DNA of 64,000 nt from Candidatus Limimonas egerieequi (GCA_018064455.1 JAGHVH010000010.1:209012-273011), one strand, 5' to 3'; counted from the stretch's first letter, positions 8,981 through 18,509 are shown. Numbers and translations: made by a program. Notes: generated from the sequence alone by a model not told the origin.

Positions 8981-9798
8981 TGTTTATCCTCCCCATTTAG
9001 TACCTCATGAGATTTCTCTGCAAGTTCAAGTGCAGAGAAAGAAAGCATATTCTTTGGGTCGTCAGATTTCTCAATAAACATCAAGTACTCAATGTTGCCC
9101 TCTGGGCCCTTAATCGGTGAGAAATCAAGTCCCTTTATAGTAAATCCATTTTCAACTGCGAAAGAGGTAATCGTCTCAAGGACCTCAGCGTGTGTTGAGA
9201 GTTCACGTACAACGCCCTTTTTACCAACCTTTTCGCGTCCGGCCTCAAACTGTGGTTTGATAAGGCAGACAGCCTCACCACCATCTGTGAGTAGAGTCCT
9301 CATAACTGGAAGAATAATTTTGAGAGAGATAAAGGAGACGTCAACTGATGCAAAATCAATTGGATCAGGGACCTCCTCTGTTGTGCAGTTCCTAAAGTTG
9401 GTACGCTCCAAATTTACAACTCGTTCATCCGAGCGAAGTTTCCATGCAAGCTGTCCATATCCAACATCGATTGAATAGACCTTGACTGCTCCATTTTGGA
9501 GCATGCAATCTGTAAAGCCACCTGTTGAGGCACCTATGTCCATACAGGTCTTGCCCTCAAGAGTTAGTGGGAATACCTTCATTGCTTTTTCAAGCTTGTA
9601 TCCGCCACGGCTCACATATGGCATCTTGCTGCCACGAACCTCTATTGCATCTGTAGGTTTTATTTGCGCGCCACTTTTGAGTTCTTTCTGGCCGTTGACA
9701 TACACCTGTCCAGCCATAATAAGTGCGCGTGCTTTTTCACGACTATCCGTGTGACCTTGCTCAAAAACAGCAACGTCAAGTCTCATCTTGTCGCTCAA
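8977..9798 (-). CDS. tlyA: TlyA family rRNA (cytidine-2'-O)-methyltransferase
   Basis: A 273-residue protein with an N-terminal S4 RNA-binding domain (RLDVAVFEQG) and an FtsJ-like Rossmann methyltransferase domain with the SAM-binding motif DIGASTGGFTDCML. TlyA homologues methylate rRNA and are annotated as haemolysins in older literature. It lies two bases after dxs and overlaps nadK by four bases, as in many Clostridia. Confidence 0.92.
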   Translation of the reverse strand: MSDKMRLDVAVFEQGHTDSREKARALIMAGQVYVNGQKELKSGAQIKPTDAIEVRGSKMPYVSRGGYKLEKAMKVFPLTLEGKTCMDIGASTGGFTDCMLQNGAVKVYSIDVGYGQLAWKLRSDERVVNLERTNFRNCTTEEVPDPIDFASVDVSFISLKIILPVMRTLLTDGGEAVCLIKPQFEAGREKVGKKGVVRELSTHAEVLETITSFAVENGFTIKGLDFSPIKGPEGNIEYLMFIEKSDDPKNMLSFSALELAEKSHEVLNGEDKQ

Positions 9799-9800
9799 CC

Positions 9801-11663
9801 CTATACTCTCCTTAAAACTTCTTCTACCATCTTTTCACTTGAGAGACCAAATTCTTCCTCAAGTTCCTTAATGCTTGCGTGATGTACAAAGGTATCTTCT
9901 ATAGCAATATGTGAGAAGTCACCCTTATAGGCACCTTCCATAAGCATTGTGGCGAATGTCTCGCCTGCGCCACCTGCTTTTATTCCCTCTTCGAAGAATA
10001 ATATGGTGTCAGACTTCTTCGCCTCTTTTATCGCAAGCTCATCAATAGGCCAAACCCTATTGAGCTTAATAATCTTGACATCAATGTCGTATTCTTTTAG
10101 CTTCTCCTGTGCTTTAACTGCATTGGAGAAAAGACTACCATACGTCACGATTGTAACTCTGCTTGATTTCTTGCCAAAGATGGACACAGGCTCTGGCAGA
10201 GCCTTGTAGTTCTTTGGCAAATAGCCCTCATATCCGCGTGGATAACGGACGGCTACTACGTGGCCGTCACCATCCACCGCCTGATGGAGGGCAATGCCAA
10301 GCTCCTCATATGAGCTTGGGCTATATATAACGGTGCCTGGTATTGATTTGAGGAATGCAACATCAAGGATGCCTTGATGGCTGCGTCCATCCTCACCTAC
10401 AAATCCAGCTCTGTCAACGCCAAGGATAACTTTATTATTCTGCATTGCAACATCGTGAACGAGCTCATCGTATGCACGCTGGAGGAATGTTGAATAGACA
10501 GCGAATACAGGAATCATATCGCCCTTGGCAAGACCACCAGCAAATGTTGCGCCAAACTCCTCAGCAATGCCAACGTCAAAGAACCTATTTGGATAGCGCA
10601 TTGCGAAATTCTGAAGACCCGTTCCGAGCATCATTGCAGCAGTAATAGCGCAAATCTTGTCATTCTCTGCTGCAAGTTCGCAGAGGTATTCACCAAATGT
10701 ATCTGAATAATTCTTGACACCAACCTTGGCAATCGGTTCACCTGTTACAACATTAAAACGTGAGATGCCATGGAACTGCGCTGGGTTTAGTTCAGCCGGT
10801 TCATAACCCATGCCCTTGACTGTTTCAATGTGAAGGAGCACTGGTGAATCAAATTCTTTGGCAGCCTCAAGTGCACGTGTAAGCGCCAAGATGTTATGTC
10901 CATCAACAGGTCCCATATACTCAAAGCCCAAGTCCTCAAAGAAGTTACTCTGATAGAGATAATCCTTGGCTACCTTTTTAATTTGGCTTCCCTTATCATG
11001 GAGAGCAGTACCACCTGGTAAAGACTCGAGCACATCAATGAAAAAGCCCTTTGCCTTGTAGTAATGCCTATTGGTGCGCATTGCAGCAAGGTACTTTGCA
11101 AATGAACCAACTGGCTGTGAGATAGACATCTCATTGTCGTTTAGGATGACAATAAGTTTTGAATTGGCACGGCCAGCATTGTTAAGTGCCTCGTAAACCA
11201 AGCCACCAGTAAATGAACCATCGCCAATAATTGCTATTGTGTATGAGTCGTCTCCTTTTAATTTTTTTGCAACCGAGAGTCCAAATGCTGCTGAAATAGA
11301 TGTGCCAGAATGGCCTGCAGCAAATGTGTCATGCTCAGACTCCTCTGGATTAGGGAATCCAGAGATGCCGCCATTTTGGCGAAGTGAATCAAAGTCATCA
11401 TATCTACCAGTCAACAACTTGTGTGTATAAACCTGGTGACCAACGTCCCAAACGAACTGATCCTTTGGTGAATCAAATACCTTGTGAAGAGCAAGAGTCA
11501 ATTCAACTACACCAAGGTTGGACGCAAGGTGACCACCTGTCTTTGCAACAGTTGACACAAGTTTTGTACGTATCTCCTTTGCAAGGACATTTAGTTCGCT
11601 ATATGTTAAGTTTTTAAGTAGCTGTGGATTATTTGCCACTCGCTCCAAATACTTATTTTCCAT
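9801..11663 (-). CDS. dxs: 1-deoxy-D-xylulose-5-phosphate synthase
   Basis: A 620-residue thiamine-diphosphate enzyme that condenses pyruvate and glyceraldehyde 3-phosphate, the first step of the MEP isoprenoid pathway. The TPP-binding block GDGSFTGGLVYEALNN and the transketolase pyrimidine domain (VGIAEEFGATFAGGLAK) are present at the expected spacing. The length is normal. It follows ispA by ten bases, pairing the first pathway enzyme with the prenyl chain elongation enzyme. Confidence 0.95.
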   Translation of the reverse strand: MENKYLERVANNPQLLKNLTYSELNVLAKEIRTKLVSTVAKTGGHLASNLGVVELTLALHKVFDSPKDQFVWDVGHQVYTHKLLTGRYDDFDSLRQNGGISGFPNPEESEHDTFAAGHSGTSISAAFGLSVAKKLKGDDSYTIAIIGDGSFTGGLVYEALNNAGRANSKLIVILNDNEMSISQPVGSFAKYLAAMRTNRHYYKAKGFFIDVLESLPGGTALHDKGSQIKKVAKDYLYQSNFFEDLGFEYMGPVDGHNILALTRALEAAKEFDSPVLLHIETVKGMGYEPAELNPAQFHGISRFNVVTGEPIAKVGVKNYSDTFGEYLCELAAENDKICAITAAMMLGTGLQNFAMRYPNRFFDVGIAEEFGATFAGGLAKGDMIPVFAVYSTFLQRAYDELVHDVAMQNNKVILGVDRAGFVGEDGRSHQGILDVAFLKSIPGTVIYSPSSYEELGIALHQAVDGDGHVVAVRYPRGYEGYLPKNYKALPEPVSIFGKKSSRVTIVTYGSLFSNAVKAQEKLKEYDIDVKIIKLNRVWPIDELAIKEAKKSDTILFFEEGIKAGGAGETFATMLMEGAYKGDFSHIAIEDTFVHHASIKELEEEFGLSSEKMVEEVLRRV

Positions 11664-11673
11664 ATCAAGCCTC

Positions 11674-12555
11674 TTATTTATTGCGCTCTAGCAATTGTTT
11701 TGTAAGGTAAACTATATTTTCGTTATTCTCAAAAGTTTCAAGTGCCGAAAGTGCCTTGTTTGTAAGTTCCTCTGCCTTTGCTTTTGCACCATCAAGGCCA
11801 AGCAAAGTTACATATGTAGCCTTACCATTTGTTTCATCCGAACCAACAGCTTTGCCAAGTGTTGCCTCGTCACCTGTGACATCAAGGATATCATCGACGA
11901 TTTGGAAGGCAATTCCAAGGTTTTCTGCATACTCCTTGGCAGCCTCATATTGCGCATTGTTTGCCTTTGCAGCATTGCAGCCAAGCTCACATGCGCAACG
12001 GATGAGCGCGCCAGTTTTGAGCTTATCGGTTTCTGCAAGGCGTTCAACTGTCACATCGCTTGACTCCTCATTTGCAAGGTCAAGTGTCTGACCGCCAACC
12101 ATGCCATAGATACCAGCATAATTCGCAAGTGCACGTGTGCACTTGACAATTGTATGGTCATCAACGCCAGCGTCTGATGCAATCTGGAATGCATAAGTAA
12201 GGAGTGCGTCACCAGCAAGGACCGCATATGCCTCGCCAAATTTCTTATGGCAAGACTCCTTGCCACGACGATAGTCATCGTCGTCCATGCAAGGAAGGTC
12301 GTCATGAACAAGAGAGTATGTGTGAATCATCTCAAGAGCACATGCAAATGGAAGTGCATCGGCTATGTTGCCACCGCACAACTTGCAAAACTCAAGTGCC
12401 AAAATTGGTCTAAGCCTCTTGCCACCGATTTCAACGCTGTACTGCATAGCATCAGCGACCTTTTGATAGTCAGTGTGATCAATTGATAAATAATCGCAAA
12501 GAGTTGCGTTGATTAAGTTGTAAAGTGATTGATAGTATTCCTCAACTGTTTGCAT
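11674..12555 (-). CDS. ispA: Polyprenyl (farnesyl) diphosphate synthase
   Basis: A 293-residue trans-prenyltransferase. The two aspartate-rich motifs are visible: LVHDDLPCMDDDDYRRG (first) and FQIVDDILD (second), which bind Mg2+-diphosphate. By family and operon position it should make farnesyl diphosphate (geranyl/farnesyl synthase). The product chain length is inferred. The start overlaps the xseB stop by one base. Confidence 0.93.
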   Translation of the reverse strand: MQTVEEYYQSLYNLINATLCDYLSIDHTDYQKVADAMQYSVEIGGKRLRPILALEFCKLCGGNIADALPFACALEMIHTYSLVHDDLPCMDDDDYRRGKESCHKKFGEAYAVLAGDALLTYAFQIASDAGVDDHTIVKCTRALANYAGIYGMVGGQTLDLANEESSDVTVERLAETDKLKTGALIRCACELGCNAAKANNAQYEAAKEYAENLGIAFQIVDDILDVTGDEATLGKAVGSDETNGKATYVTLLGLDGAKAKAEELTNKALSALETFENNENIVYLTKQLLERNK

Positions 12556-12752
12556 TACTTTGAAACCTTCTCCCCTTGAAGTGTAACTATTGTTTGCTCT
12601 GCCTTATCAAGGGATTCGTTACAGAATGCAGCGAGCTTTGTTCCCTCTTCAAAAAGCTTTAATGATTCATCAAGTCCCAATGAACCATCCTCAAGCTTTG
12701 CTACTATTTGTTCAAGTCTTGCCATTGACTGTTCGTAGTTTAGTTCAGCCAT
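12555..12752 (-). CDS. xseB: Exodeoxyribonuclease VII small subunit
   Basis: A 65-residue acidic helical protein with the family pattern ARLEQIVAKLEDGSLGLDES and a following LFEEG. It forms exonuclease VII with XseA. It overlaps both xseA (upstream) and ispA (downstream) by one base, so the three are translationally coupled. Confidence 0.94.
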   Translation of the reverse strand: MAELNYEQSMARLEQIVAKLEDGSLGLDESLKLFEEGTKLAAFCNESLDKAEQTIVTLQGEKVSK

Positions 12753-13948
12753 TACTCTACCTCCGCACGGATTGTGCCATCGTTTAAGCGAATGCTTATT
12801 TTATCTCCAGGACTTACTTCCTCTACACTCTTGATTACTCCCTTGTCACCCTCTGTTATGCTATAGCCACGGCTTAGCACCTTGAGTGGTGAAAAGGCAT
12901 CCAGTTTGCTTGCGAGCACTACAAAGTTTGACCTGTCGCCACTTACCTTTGCTGACGCAGCAGCATTCATCCTATCAACAAAGTTATCAAGGAGTAGCCG
13001 CCTTTCATTGATAAGTGCGACTGGGCCTTGCATAACATTGCGAGATGTAAGCAAGTTAAGTGATGTCCTAAGTGTGCTGATGCGGTTTAGCATCAGCTTC
13101 TGTGAGCGCATCGTCAGTTGCATGATGTGGTCGCGTTCGGCGAGCACGTCAGGTACAACAATCTCCGCGGCAGCGGATGGTGTCGGTGCGCGCATATCTG
13201 CGACGAAGTCAGCAATTGTGAAATCTGTCTCATGGCCGACGCCCGATATTATCGGCGTCTTGGTATCAAAGATTGCACGTGCTACGCGCTCGTCGTTAAA
13301 GCACCAGAAGTCCTCAATCGAGCCACCGCCTCGTGCAACGATAATAACGTCTGCCTCACCCGAGGCATCAAGGTCCTCGATTGCTTCAACAATCGACCTC
13401 GGTGCGGTCTCGCCCTGCACCAGTGCTGGCGAGATAACAATCCTCGCCATCGGCCAACGCCTGCCAAGGACATTACAGATGTCCTGGAATGCAGCGCCCG
13501 TTGGCGATGTAACAACACCAACTGTTTTCGGATACTTTGGCAATGGTTTCTTGGCCGACGTATCGAAAAGGCCCTCCTTTTGGAGTTTCTCCTTGAGTTG
13601 CTCAAATGCAATACTCAGCGAACCAACTCCATCAGGTTGCATGTTTTCTATATAAAACTGATAGGCACCGTCACGTTCAAAAACCGAGACACTACCAAAA
13701 GCAATTATCTTCATACCATCTGATGGCATAAATTTAAGTTTTGAAGCATTACCCCTAAACATGACCGCCTTAATTGACGATTTATCATCCTTAAGTGTCA
13801 TATACATATGACCCGATGAGTGTGCTTTGAAGTTAGAAATCTCTCCAACAAGAAACAAAGCCTTGAGTGTCAGATCATAATCCATCAAGGACTTAACATA
13901 ATTATTCAGTTGTGCAACGGAATAAACTTCCGGTGTCACATCTTGCAT
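12752..13948 (-). CDS. xseA: Exodeoxyribonuclease VII large subunit
   Basis: A 398-residue nuclease subunit that degrades single-stranded DNA. An N-terminal OB-fold (VGEISNFKAHSSGHMYMTLKD) is followed by the catalytic region with IIVARGGGSIEDFWCFND and GVGHETDFTIADFVAD, both conserved in the family. The length is normal. It lies ten bases after the TsaD-like gene. Confidence 0.95.
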   Translation of the reverse strand: MQDVTPEVYSVAQLNNYVKSLMDYDLTLKALFLVGEISNFKAHSSGHMYMTLKDDKSSIKAVMFRGNASKLKFMPSDGMKIIAFGSVSVFERDGAYQFYIENMQPDGVGSLSIAFEQLKEKLQKEGLFDTSAKKPLPKYPKTVGVVTSPTGAAFQDICNVLGRRWPMARIVISPALVQGETAPRSIVEAIEDLDASGEADVIIVARGGGSIEDFWCFNDERVARAIFDTKTPIISGVGHETDFTIADFVADMRAPTPSAAAEIVVPDVLAERDHIMQLTMRSQKLMLNRISTLRTSLNLLTSRNVMQGPVALINERRLLLDNFVDRMNAAASAKVSGDRSNFVVLASKLDAFSPLKVLSRGYSITEGDKGVIKSVEEVSPGDKISIRLNDGTIRAEVE

Positions 13949-13958
13949 AACTTTCTCC

Positions 13959-14897
13959 TTAAACTAGCGATGCTAGTATTGCTACTCCCGCAGCATTATC
14001 ACTTGAAAACTCTGGTGTTGCGAAATATGATTCACGTCCCAACGATTCACAGTGAGCACGAAGTGCTGACTGTAAAATGGAGTTAGACATAACGCCACCA
14101 GAAAATACAACTGGCAATTTGTTATCAGCATAATCTAGCATTGCGACAATTGCCTTTTCGACATATCGAAGGCAAAATAGTGCAATGTCCTCTGGCGCAC
14201 AGCCATCATCAAACATCTTTTTGCACTTATTCTCAACGCCAGAGAGTGATGGGTTGCCATCAACACTTGAAACCCTAATGCCAAATGCGTCCTTCTCATC
14301 AAGATGAGTCGATTTAAGCGCAAGTTTTTCAAGCTCTGGTCCACATGGGAACTGTAATCCCAACATAACGCCGACGCGATCTATTGCCTGGCCAGCCTTT
14401 AAGTCACTTGAAGTGCCTAAAATAGTTGCCGATACAGGACACCTAGCAGATGGTTTAATAAGAAGTGACTCAGTTGTACCACCAGATACGTGGAACGCCA
14501 TAAACTCTTGACCAACCAAATCAAGTTTGCCTGCGCTATAAAGCGCTGCCATAACGTGGCCCTCTTGATGAGAGACCTCATAAAGCGGTTTGCCGCCTAT
14601 CGTTGCAATTGATGTAGCAACGGTCTGGCCAACCGTAAAGCAAGGCATGTACGAGTCGTCGGCCCAGCGTGGCCTAATTGACACACCGACAGTGTCGACG
14701 TCATTTGCGCCGAGCTCGGCAATCAGTTCGCGCAACTGCTGTGTATGATGAAACACAGCATCTGACTGGCGAATGCCACGCTCACCCGCCTTGACTGGCA
14801 ATAGCTTTTTGCGATGTATTACATTTTTTGTTTCGCTGTCATAAATTGCAACTGATGTTGTGTAGTTGCTGGTGTCAATCCCAAGGTGAAGGCTCAT
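13959..14897 (-). CDS. TsaD/Gcp (Kae1) family protein, probable TsaD paralogue
   Basis: A 312-residue ASKHA-fold protein. It starts with LGIDTSNYTTSVAIYD (the phosphate-1 loop) and has the metal-binding HxxxH pattern as HQEGH, with GGVMSNSILQ near the C-terminus. It is shorter than canonical TsaD (about 340 residues), and its location between nusB and xseA is not the usual tsaEBD context. It is therefore more likely the paralogue that occurs in Clostridia than the sole TsaD for t6A tRNA modification. It overlaps nusB by four bases. Function beyond the fold is uncertain. Confidence 0.75.
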   Translation of the reverse strand: MSLHLGIDTSNYTTSVAIYDSETKNVIHRKKLLPVKAGERGIRQSDAVFHHTQQLRELIAELGANDVDTVGVSIRPRWADDSYMPCFTVGQTVATSIATIGGKPLYEVSHQEGHVMAALYSAGKLDLVGQEFMAFHVSGGTTESLLIKPSARCPVSATILGTSSDLKAGQAIDRVGVMLGLQFPCGPELEKLALKSTHLDEKDAFGIRVSSVDGNPSLSGVENKCKKMFDDGCAPEDIALFCLRYVEKAIVAMLDYADNKLPVVFSGGVMSNSILQSALRAHCESLGRESYFATPEFSSDNAAGVAILASLV

Positions 14898-15289
14898 AGT
14901 TCTTTTGAAATACTACCAAGTACACCGTTGATAAACTGACTATCCTCACGGCTTGCGTAATTCTTGGCAAGTTCTACTGCCTCATTGATTGATACACCGG
15001 TTGGAATATCATCCATAAAGAGAATCTCACAAACAGCGATTCTAAGGATTGATAGCGACACCTTTGTGATACGGTCGAGTGTCCAACCGACACTGTACTG
15101 TGCTATCTTGGCGTCTATATCGCCAACCTTTTCTACGGTAAGTTTTGCAAGCTTTTCAGTAAAAGCTGACTTCTCCATAAACTCTGACTCAAGCGCCATA
15201 TCAATGATGTCATCTATTGTGAGTTCTGGATTAAAGCTCTTTTCAAAGAGAAGTATAAAAGCTTGCTCTCTCTCTTGACTCCTGTTCAT
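14894..15289 (-). CDS. nusB: Transcription antitermination factor NusB
   Basis: An all-helical NusB of about 131 residues, involved in rRNA antitermination. Recognisable blocks are REQAFILLFE near the N-terminus and PTGVSINEAVELAKNYA with SQFINGVLGSI near the C-terminus. I chose the ATG at 15289, preceded by GGGGTG, because the in-frame codons further upstream lie inside the intergenic hairpin. It overlaps the TsaD-like gene by four bases. Confidence 0.92.
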   Translation of the reverse strand: MNRSQEREQAFILLFEKSFNPELTIDDIIDMALESEFMEKSAFTEKLAKLTVEKVGDIDAKIAQYSVGWTLDRITKVSLSILRIAVCEILFMDDIPTGVSINEAVELAKNYASREDSQFINGVLGSISKEL

Positions 15290-15300
15290 CGTCACACCCC

Positions 15301-15335
15301 AAAAATATACCCTCCACGACAAAACCGCGGAGGGT
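15301..15335 (-). terminator. Intrinsic terminator/attenuator between asp23 and nusB
   Basis: A ten-pair stem with one G-U pair (15326-15335 with 15309-15318 in minus-strand reading) and a seven-base loop is followed by ATATTTTT. It lies between the asp23 stop and the nusB start, so it would dampen read-through from asp23 into the long operon. Confidence 0.65.
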
Positions 15336-15347
15336 GAAATTTGTCGT

Positions 15348-15731
15348 TTAAAGTTCTGAAGGTTCATTCATTGGAGTTGCTACTCCATTTCCATCAACTA
15401 TGCCAGAGATAGTAATATCAACACGAGTTACTACACGGCCAGTCATGCTCTGTACTGCTGTCTTTACTGCATTTTGTACTGCTACTGAAACATCTTGAAT
15501 CTTTGCAGCGTTTGTAAGGACTAGGTACATATGAAGCTTGATGTCGTAATCTGACAATGTAACTTTTACATGCTTGATATTGCCGTTGTTAACCTTGAAA
15601 GTTGTGTAGAGATCAGTTGGTCTGATTCCAAGACCTGCAACTCCATCCACGTCCTTTGCAGCGTTAATAGCAATTGTTGCAATTACGTCCTCAGATATTA
15701 CGAGTCCGCCTGTAAAATTGTTATCTGCCAT
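15348..15731 (-). CDS. Asp23/Gls24 family envelope stress protein
   Basis: A 127-residue Asp23 domain protein (GGLVISEDVIATIAINAA; VDGVAGLG). The family coats the inner membrane surface in Firmicutes and typically precedes nusB, as here. I chose the ATG at 15731, which has AAGGAGG six bases upstream, over an ATG 48 bases further out that has no ribosome binding site. A promoter lies at 15771-15799. Confidence 0.92.
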   Translation of the reverse strand: MADNNFTGGLVISEDVIATIAINAAKDVDGVAGLGIRPTDLYTTFKVNNGNIKHVKVTLSDYDIKLHMYLVLTNAAKIQDVSVAVQNAVKTAVQSMTGRVVTRVDITISGIVDGNGVATPMNEPSEL

Positions 15732-15770
15732 ACTTTGCCTCCTTGCATAAATATGCATAAACTGACATTC

Positions 15771-15799
15771 ATTATACAACTAATTTCTATATTTAACAA
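15771..15799 (-). promoter_or_regulatory. Promoter for asp23 and the downstream operon
   Basis: On the minus strand: -35 TTGTTA (15794-15799), a 17-base spacer and -10 TATAAT (15771-15776). A TGCAT-N4-ATGCA inverted repeat lies between the promoter and the ribosome binding site. Confidence 0.6.
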
Positions 15800-15822
15800 T
15801 AATTATTTATTATAAAGCAAGG

Positions 15823-15851
15823 TTGAATCAAAAATACATTTTTGATATACT
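15823..15851 (+). promoter_or_regulatory. Promoter with internal palindrome for yfhO
   Basis: -35 TTGAAT (15823-15828), 17-base spacer and -10 TATACT (15846-15851). The spacer is nearly filled by an inverted repeat, TCAAAAAT-AC-ATTTTTGA (15828-15845), which could be an operator. Confidence 0.6.
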
Positions 15852-15884
15852 TTGAAGGATAATGACAAAAAGGACGGTCACTAC

Positions 15885-18509
15885 ATGAAAGCAAAACTCA
15901 AAGCATGGGCCTATAACTGGCGCTTTATAATGCTATCATTTGGAACATCACTAGGCATAATGCTCCTCATTGCATTCTGCTATGATATGTTCCCATTTGG
16001 CGATATAACAATCCTTAGGATGGACCTCTATCACCAATACGGTCCTCTTCTTGCGGAACTCTATGACAGGCTTGTTCACGGACAAAGCCTTGTTTACTCA
16101 TGGCAATTTGGCGGTGGCGGAAGTTTCCTTGGCAACTTCTTCAACTATCTCTCAAGCCCACTTTCATTTGTTGTTTTGCTCTTTGGTCACAAGAATACAA
16201 CAGATGCCATAGCTTTCATTATCACATTAAAAGCCGCTCTCTCAGCCGCAACTTTGACCTACTATTTTAAGGAGTCAAACGAGTATAAAACATCAAGTTT
16301 TTTAACTGCTGGATTTGGTGTGCTCTATGCCTTTTCTGGATACTTTATAGCTTACTATTGGAACTTTATGTGGCTTGACGGAATGATGCTTCTTCCTATC
16401 ATCATCCTAGGCCTTGAAAAGCTCATAGATGAGGGACGCGGACTCCTCTATTGTCTCTCACTTGCACTCCTTATGTTCTCCACATACTACATGGCATACA
16501 TGGTGTGCATTTTCTGCGTATTCTACGCAATTTGCTACTACGCTGGCAAGCACAAATTCGGCAAAAAGCTTGCCGTTTCAATCGGCAAATTTGCCGGCTA
16601 TTCCGTCCTTGCCGGAGGCCTTTCGGCCTTCTCACTATTGCCGACGTTTTACTGCCTTCGCACATGCTCAGCAACGTCTGATTCCTTCCCAACGGAAATC
16701 TCAACCTACTTCGATGTTTTCGATTTCCTCTGCCAACATCTTGCTGCTCTTGAGCCAACAATTCGCAGCAGTGGCGAGGATGTCTTACCTAATATTTTCT
16801 GCGGTATAATCACAGTAATTTTGGCTCTTATTTACCTCTATACAAAGTCGATTCCATTGAAAGAAAAGGTATCACGCTTTGCCCTACTTTTGTTCCTTTT
16901 CCTCTCAATGAACATCAACTATTTAAACAACATTTGGCATGCATTCCATTTCCCAAATGACTTGCCTTATCGCTTCTCTTACTGTTACTCATTTGTACTT
17001 ATAACACTCGCTGTTAAGGCAATCTTGAGACTTCATGAGATTGACAGCAAGACCATTCTTACAATTGGTCTTGGCGTCTCAGCCTTCATCGTTTTAGCAG
17101 AGGAAATCACCTCTAAAAATGTCAAGACAGAGACAGTAATTATAAGCCTTGCTTTTGCAATTGTTTACACAATTGCTCTCAAGGTTTTAAAGGACCACAA
17201 AGCACAGTCTTTTGCAATGTCAATTCTCCTATTTTGCCTTATGTTTGCAGAGGTCGCAATTGCCAATACAGATAACTATGACATAGATCAACCAAAAAAG
17301 AATTATGCAAGTGACTACCCTGATTTCAAGGTATTAAAATCAAAACTTGATACTCGTGAAAAAGATAAGTTCTATCGTATGGAACTCACAGATTTACGCA
17401 CAAGAATGGATAACTCTTGGTATGGTTACAACGGCCTCTCAGTCTTCTCATCAATGGCATATGAGCGTTCGGCAAACCTCCATTCTAACCTTGGTATGTT
17501 CTCAAACTACATCAACAGTTACACATACAATCCACAGACTCCAGTTTACAATGCAATGTTCTCACTTAAGTATGTTGTAAACAACAGCACAGCAATTGAT
17601 ATGCCAAGCAACTTCTATAAAAAGGTTGCAACTGTTGACAAATTTGATGCTTATGAGAACCTCTACTGTCTCCCACTTGGATTCACAGTGCCAAGTAGCA
17701 TTGATGCTTGGAATACAATAGATGCCAACCCATTCAATGTTCAGAACAGCTTCTGGAGCATCGCTACTGGCAATCAAGATGTTTTTGAAAAGATACCAAT
17801 AAATGACTGTCTCTACTACAACATCGACAATTTTGGTGAGGATGAAATTGAATCAGGAAACCTTGTTTTCTATACACAAAACGAAGGACAAAATTCTTCA
17901 TTCACACTAAAACTTATCCCAGAAAAGACTCAAAATATATATGTATATGTAGAGTCAAGCAACGTTGATACAATAACGATTCGCAGTGAGGACGACTCTT
18001 TCCTCAAGTCACAGACAATTGATGAGCCATATATTTTCGATCTTGGCAAGCACAAAGCTGGCGAAGTATTGTACCTCGATGTTCCAATCACAGAGGGCTC
18101 CTCTGGATTTGTAGATTGCTACATCTATGGCCTTAACGAAGAGGCATTTAAGACAGGCTTTGAGGCTCTTCAAAACAAAGGCATGGAAATTACTTCAATG
18201 TCCGATACAAAGCTCTCTGGCACCGTTACAGCCAAAAACAACTGCACTCTCTACACATCAATCAACTATGATGACTCTTGGGATGTCTATATTGATGGTG
18301 TAAAGGCAAGCGAGGAACAGATTGTTTCAATCGGTGGCGCACTTCTCGGTGTAAGACTTGACAGTGGCACACATAACATTGAATTTAAGTATCATGCACA
18401 GGGACTCTCCATTGGACTACTAATTTCCTTTGCGAGCCTTGTAATACTGATAGCAACAATATTAATACCAAAATTCTTTAAGAAAGAAGAAAAAGAGGCA
18501 CTCGTCTGA
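15885..18509 (+). CDS. YfhO family multi-pass membrane protein (GT-C-like)
   Basis: An 874-residue integral membrane protein with about 12-14 transmembrane helices in the first 500 residues and a large extracytoplasmic beta-rich C-terminal domain, ending with a final helix and a basic tail. The N-terminal region with ILRMDLYHQYGPLLAELYD and YLSSPLSFVVLLFG is typical of the YfhO family, which in Bacillus is linked to lipoteichoic acid glycosylation. I use the ATG at 15885 with AAGGAC upstream. A TTG 33 bases earlier lies at the predicted transcription start and is unlikely. A glycosyltransferase role is from family knowledge. Confidence 0.85.
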   Translation: MKAKLKAWAYNWRFIMLSFGTSLGIMLLIAFCYDMFPFGDITILRMDLYHQYGPLLAELYDRLVHGQSLVYSWQFGGGGSFLGNFFNYLSSPLSFVVLLFGHKNTTDAIAFIITLKAALSAATLTYYFKESNEYKTSSFLTAGFGVLYAFSGYFIAYYWNFMWLDGMMLLPIIILGLEKLIDEGRGLLYCLSLALLMFSTYYMAYMVCIFCVFYAICYYAGKHKFGKKLAVSIGKFAGYSVLAGGLSAFSLLPTFYCLRTCSATSDSFPTEISTYFDVFDFLCQHLAALEPTIRSSGEDVLPNIFCGIITVILALIYLYTKSIPLKEKVSRFALLLFLFLSMNINYLNNIWHAFHFPNDLPYRFSYCYSFVLITLAVKAILRLHEIDSKTILTIGLGVSAFIVLAEEITSKNVKTETVIISLAFAIVYTIALKVLKDHKAQSFAMSILLFCLMFAEVAIANTDNYDIDQPKKNYASDYPDFKVLKSKLDTREKDKFYRMELTDLRTRMDNSWYGYNGLSVFSSMAYERSANLHSNLGMFSNYINSYTYNPQTPVYNAMFSLKYVVNNSTAIDMPSNFYKKVATVDKFDAYENLYCLPLGFTVPSSIDAWNTIDANPFNVQNSFWSIATGNQDVFEKIPINDCLYYNIDNFGEDEIESGNLVFYTQNEGQNSSFTLKLIPEKTQNIYVYVESSNVDTITIRSEDDSFLKSQTIDEPYIFDLGKHKAGEVLYLDVPITEGSSGFVDCYIYGLNEEAFKTGFEALQNKGMEITSMSDTKLSGTVTAKNNCTLYTSINYDDSWDVYIDGVKASEEQIVSIGGALLGVRLDSGTHNIEFKYHAQGLSIGLLISFASLVILIATILIPKFFKKEEKEALV

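Noticed and set aside
12882..13723. Two long plus-strand frames opposite xseA
   Set aside because: Both are antisense to well-conserved XseA coding sequence and have no family motifs.
15852..15884. Earlier TTG start for the YfhO-like protein
   Set aside because: It overlaps the predicted transcription start next to the -10 box, leaving no ribosome binding site; the ATG at 15885 has one.
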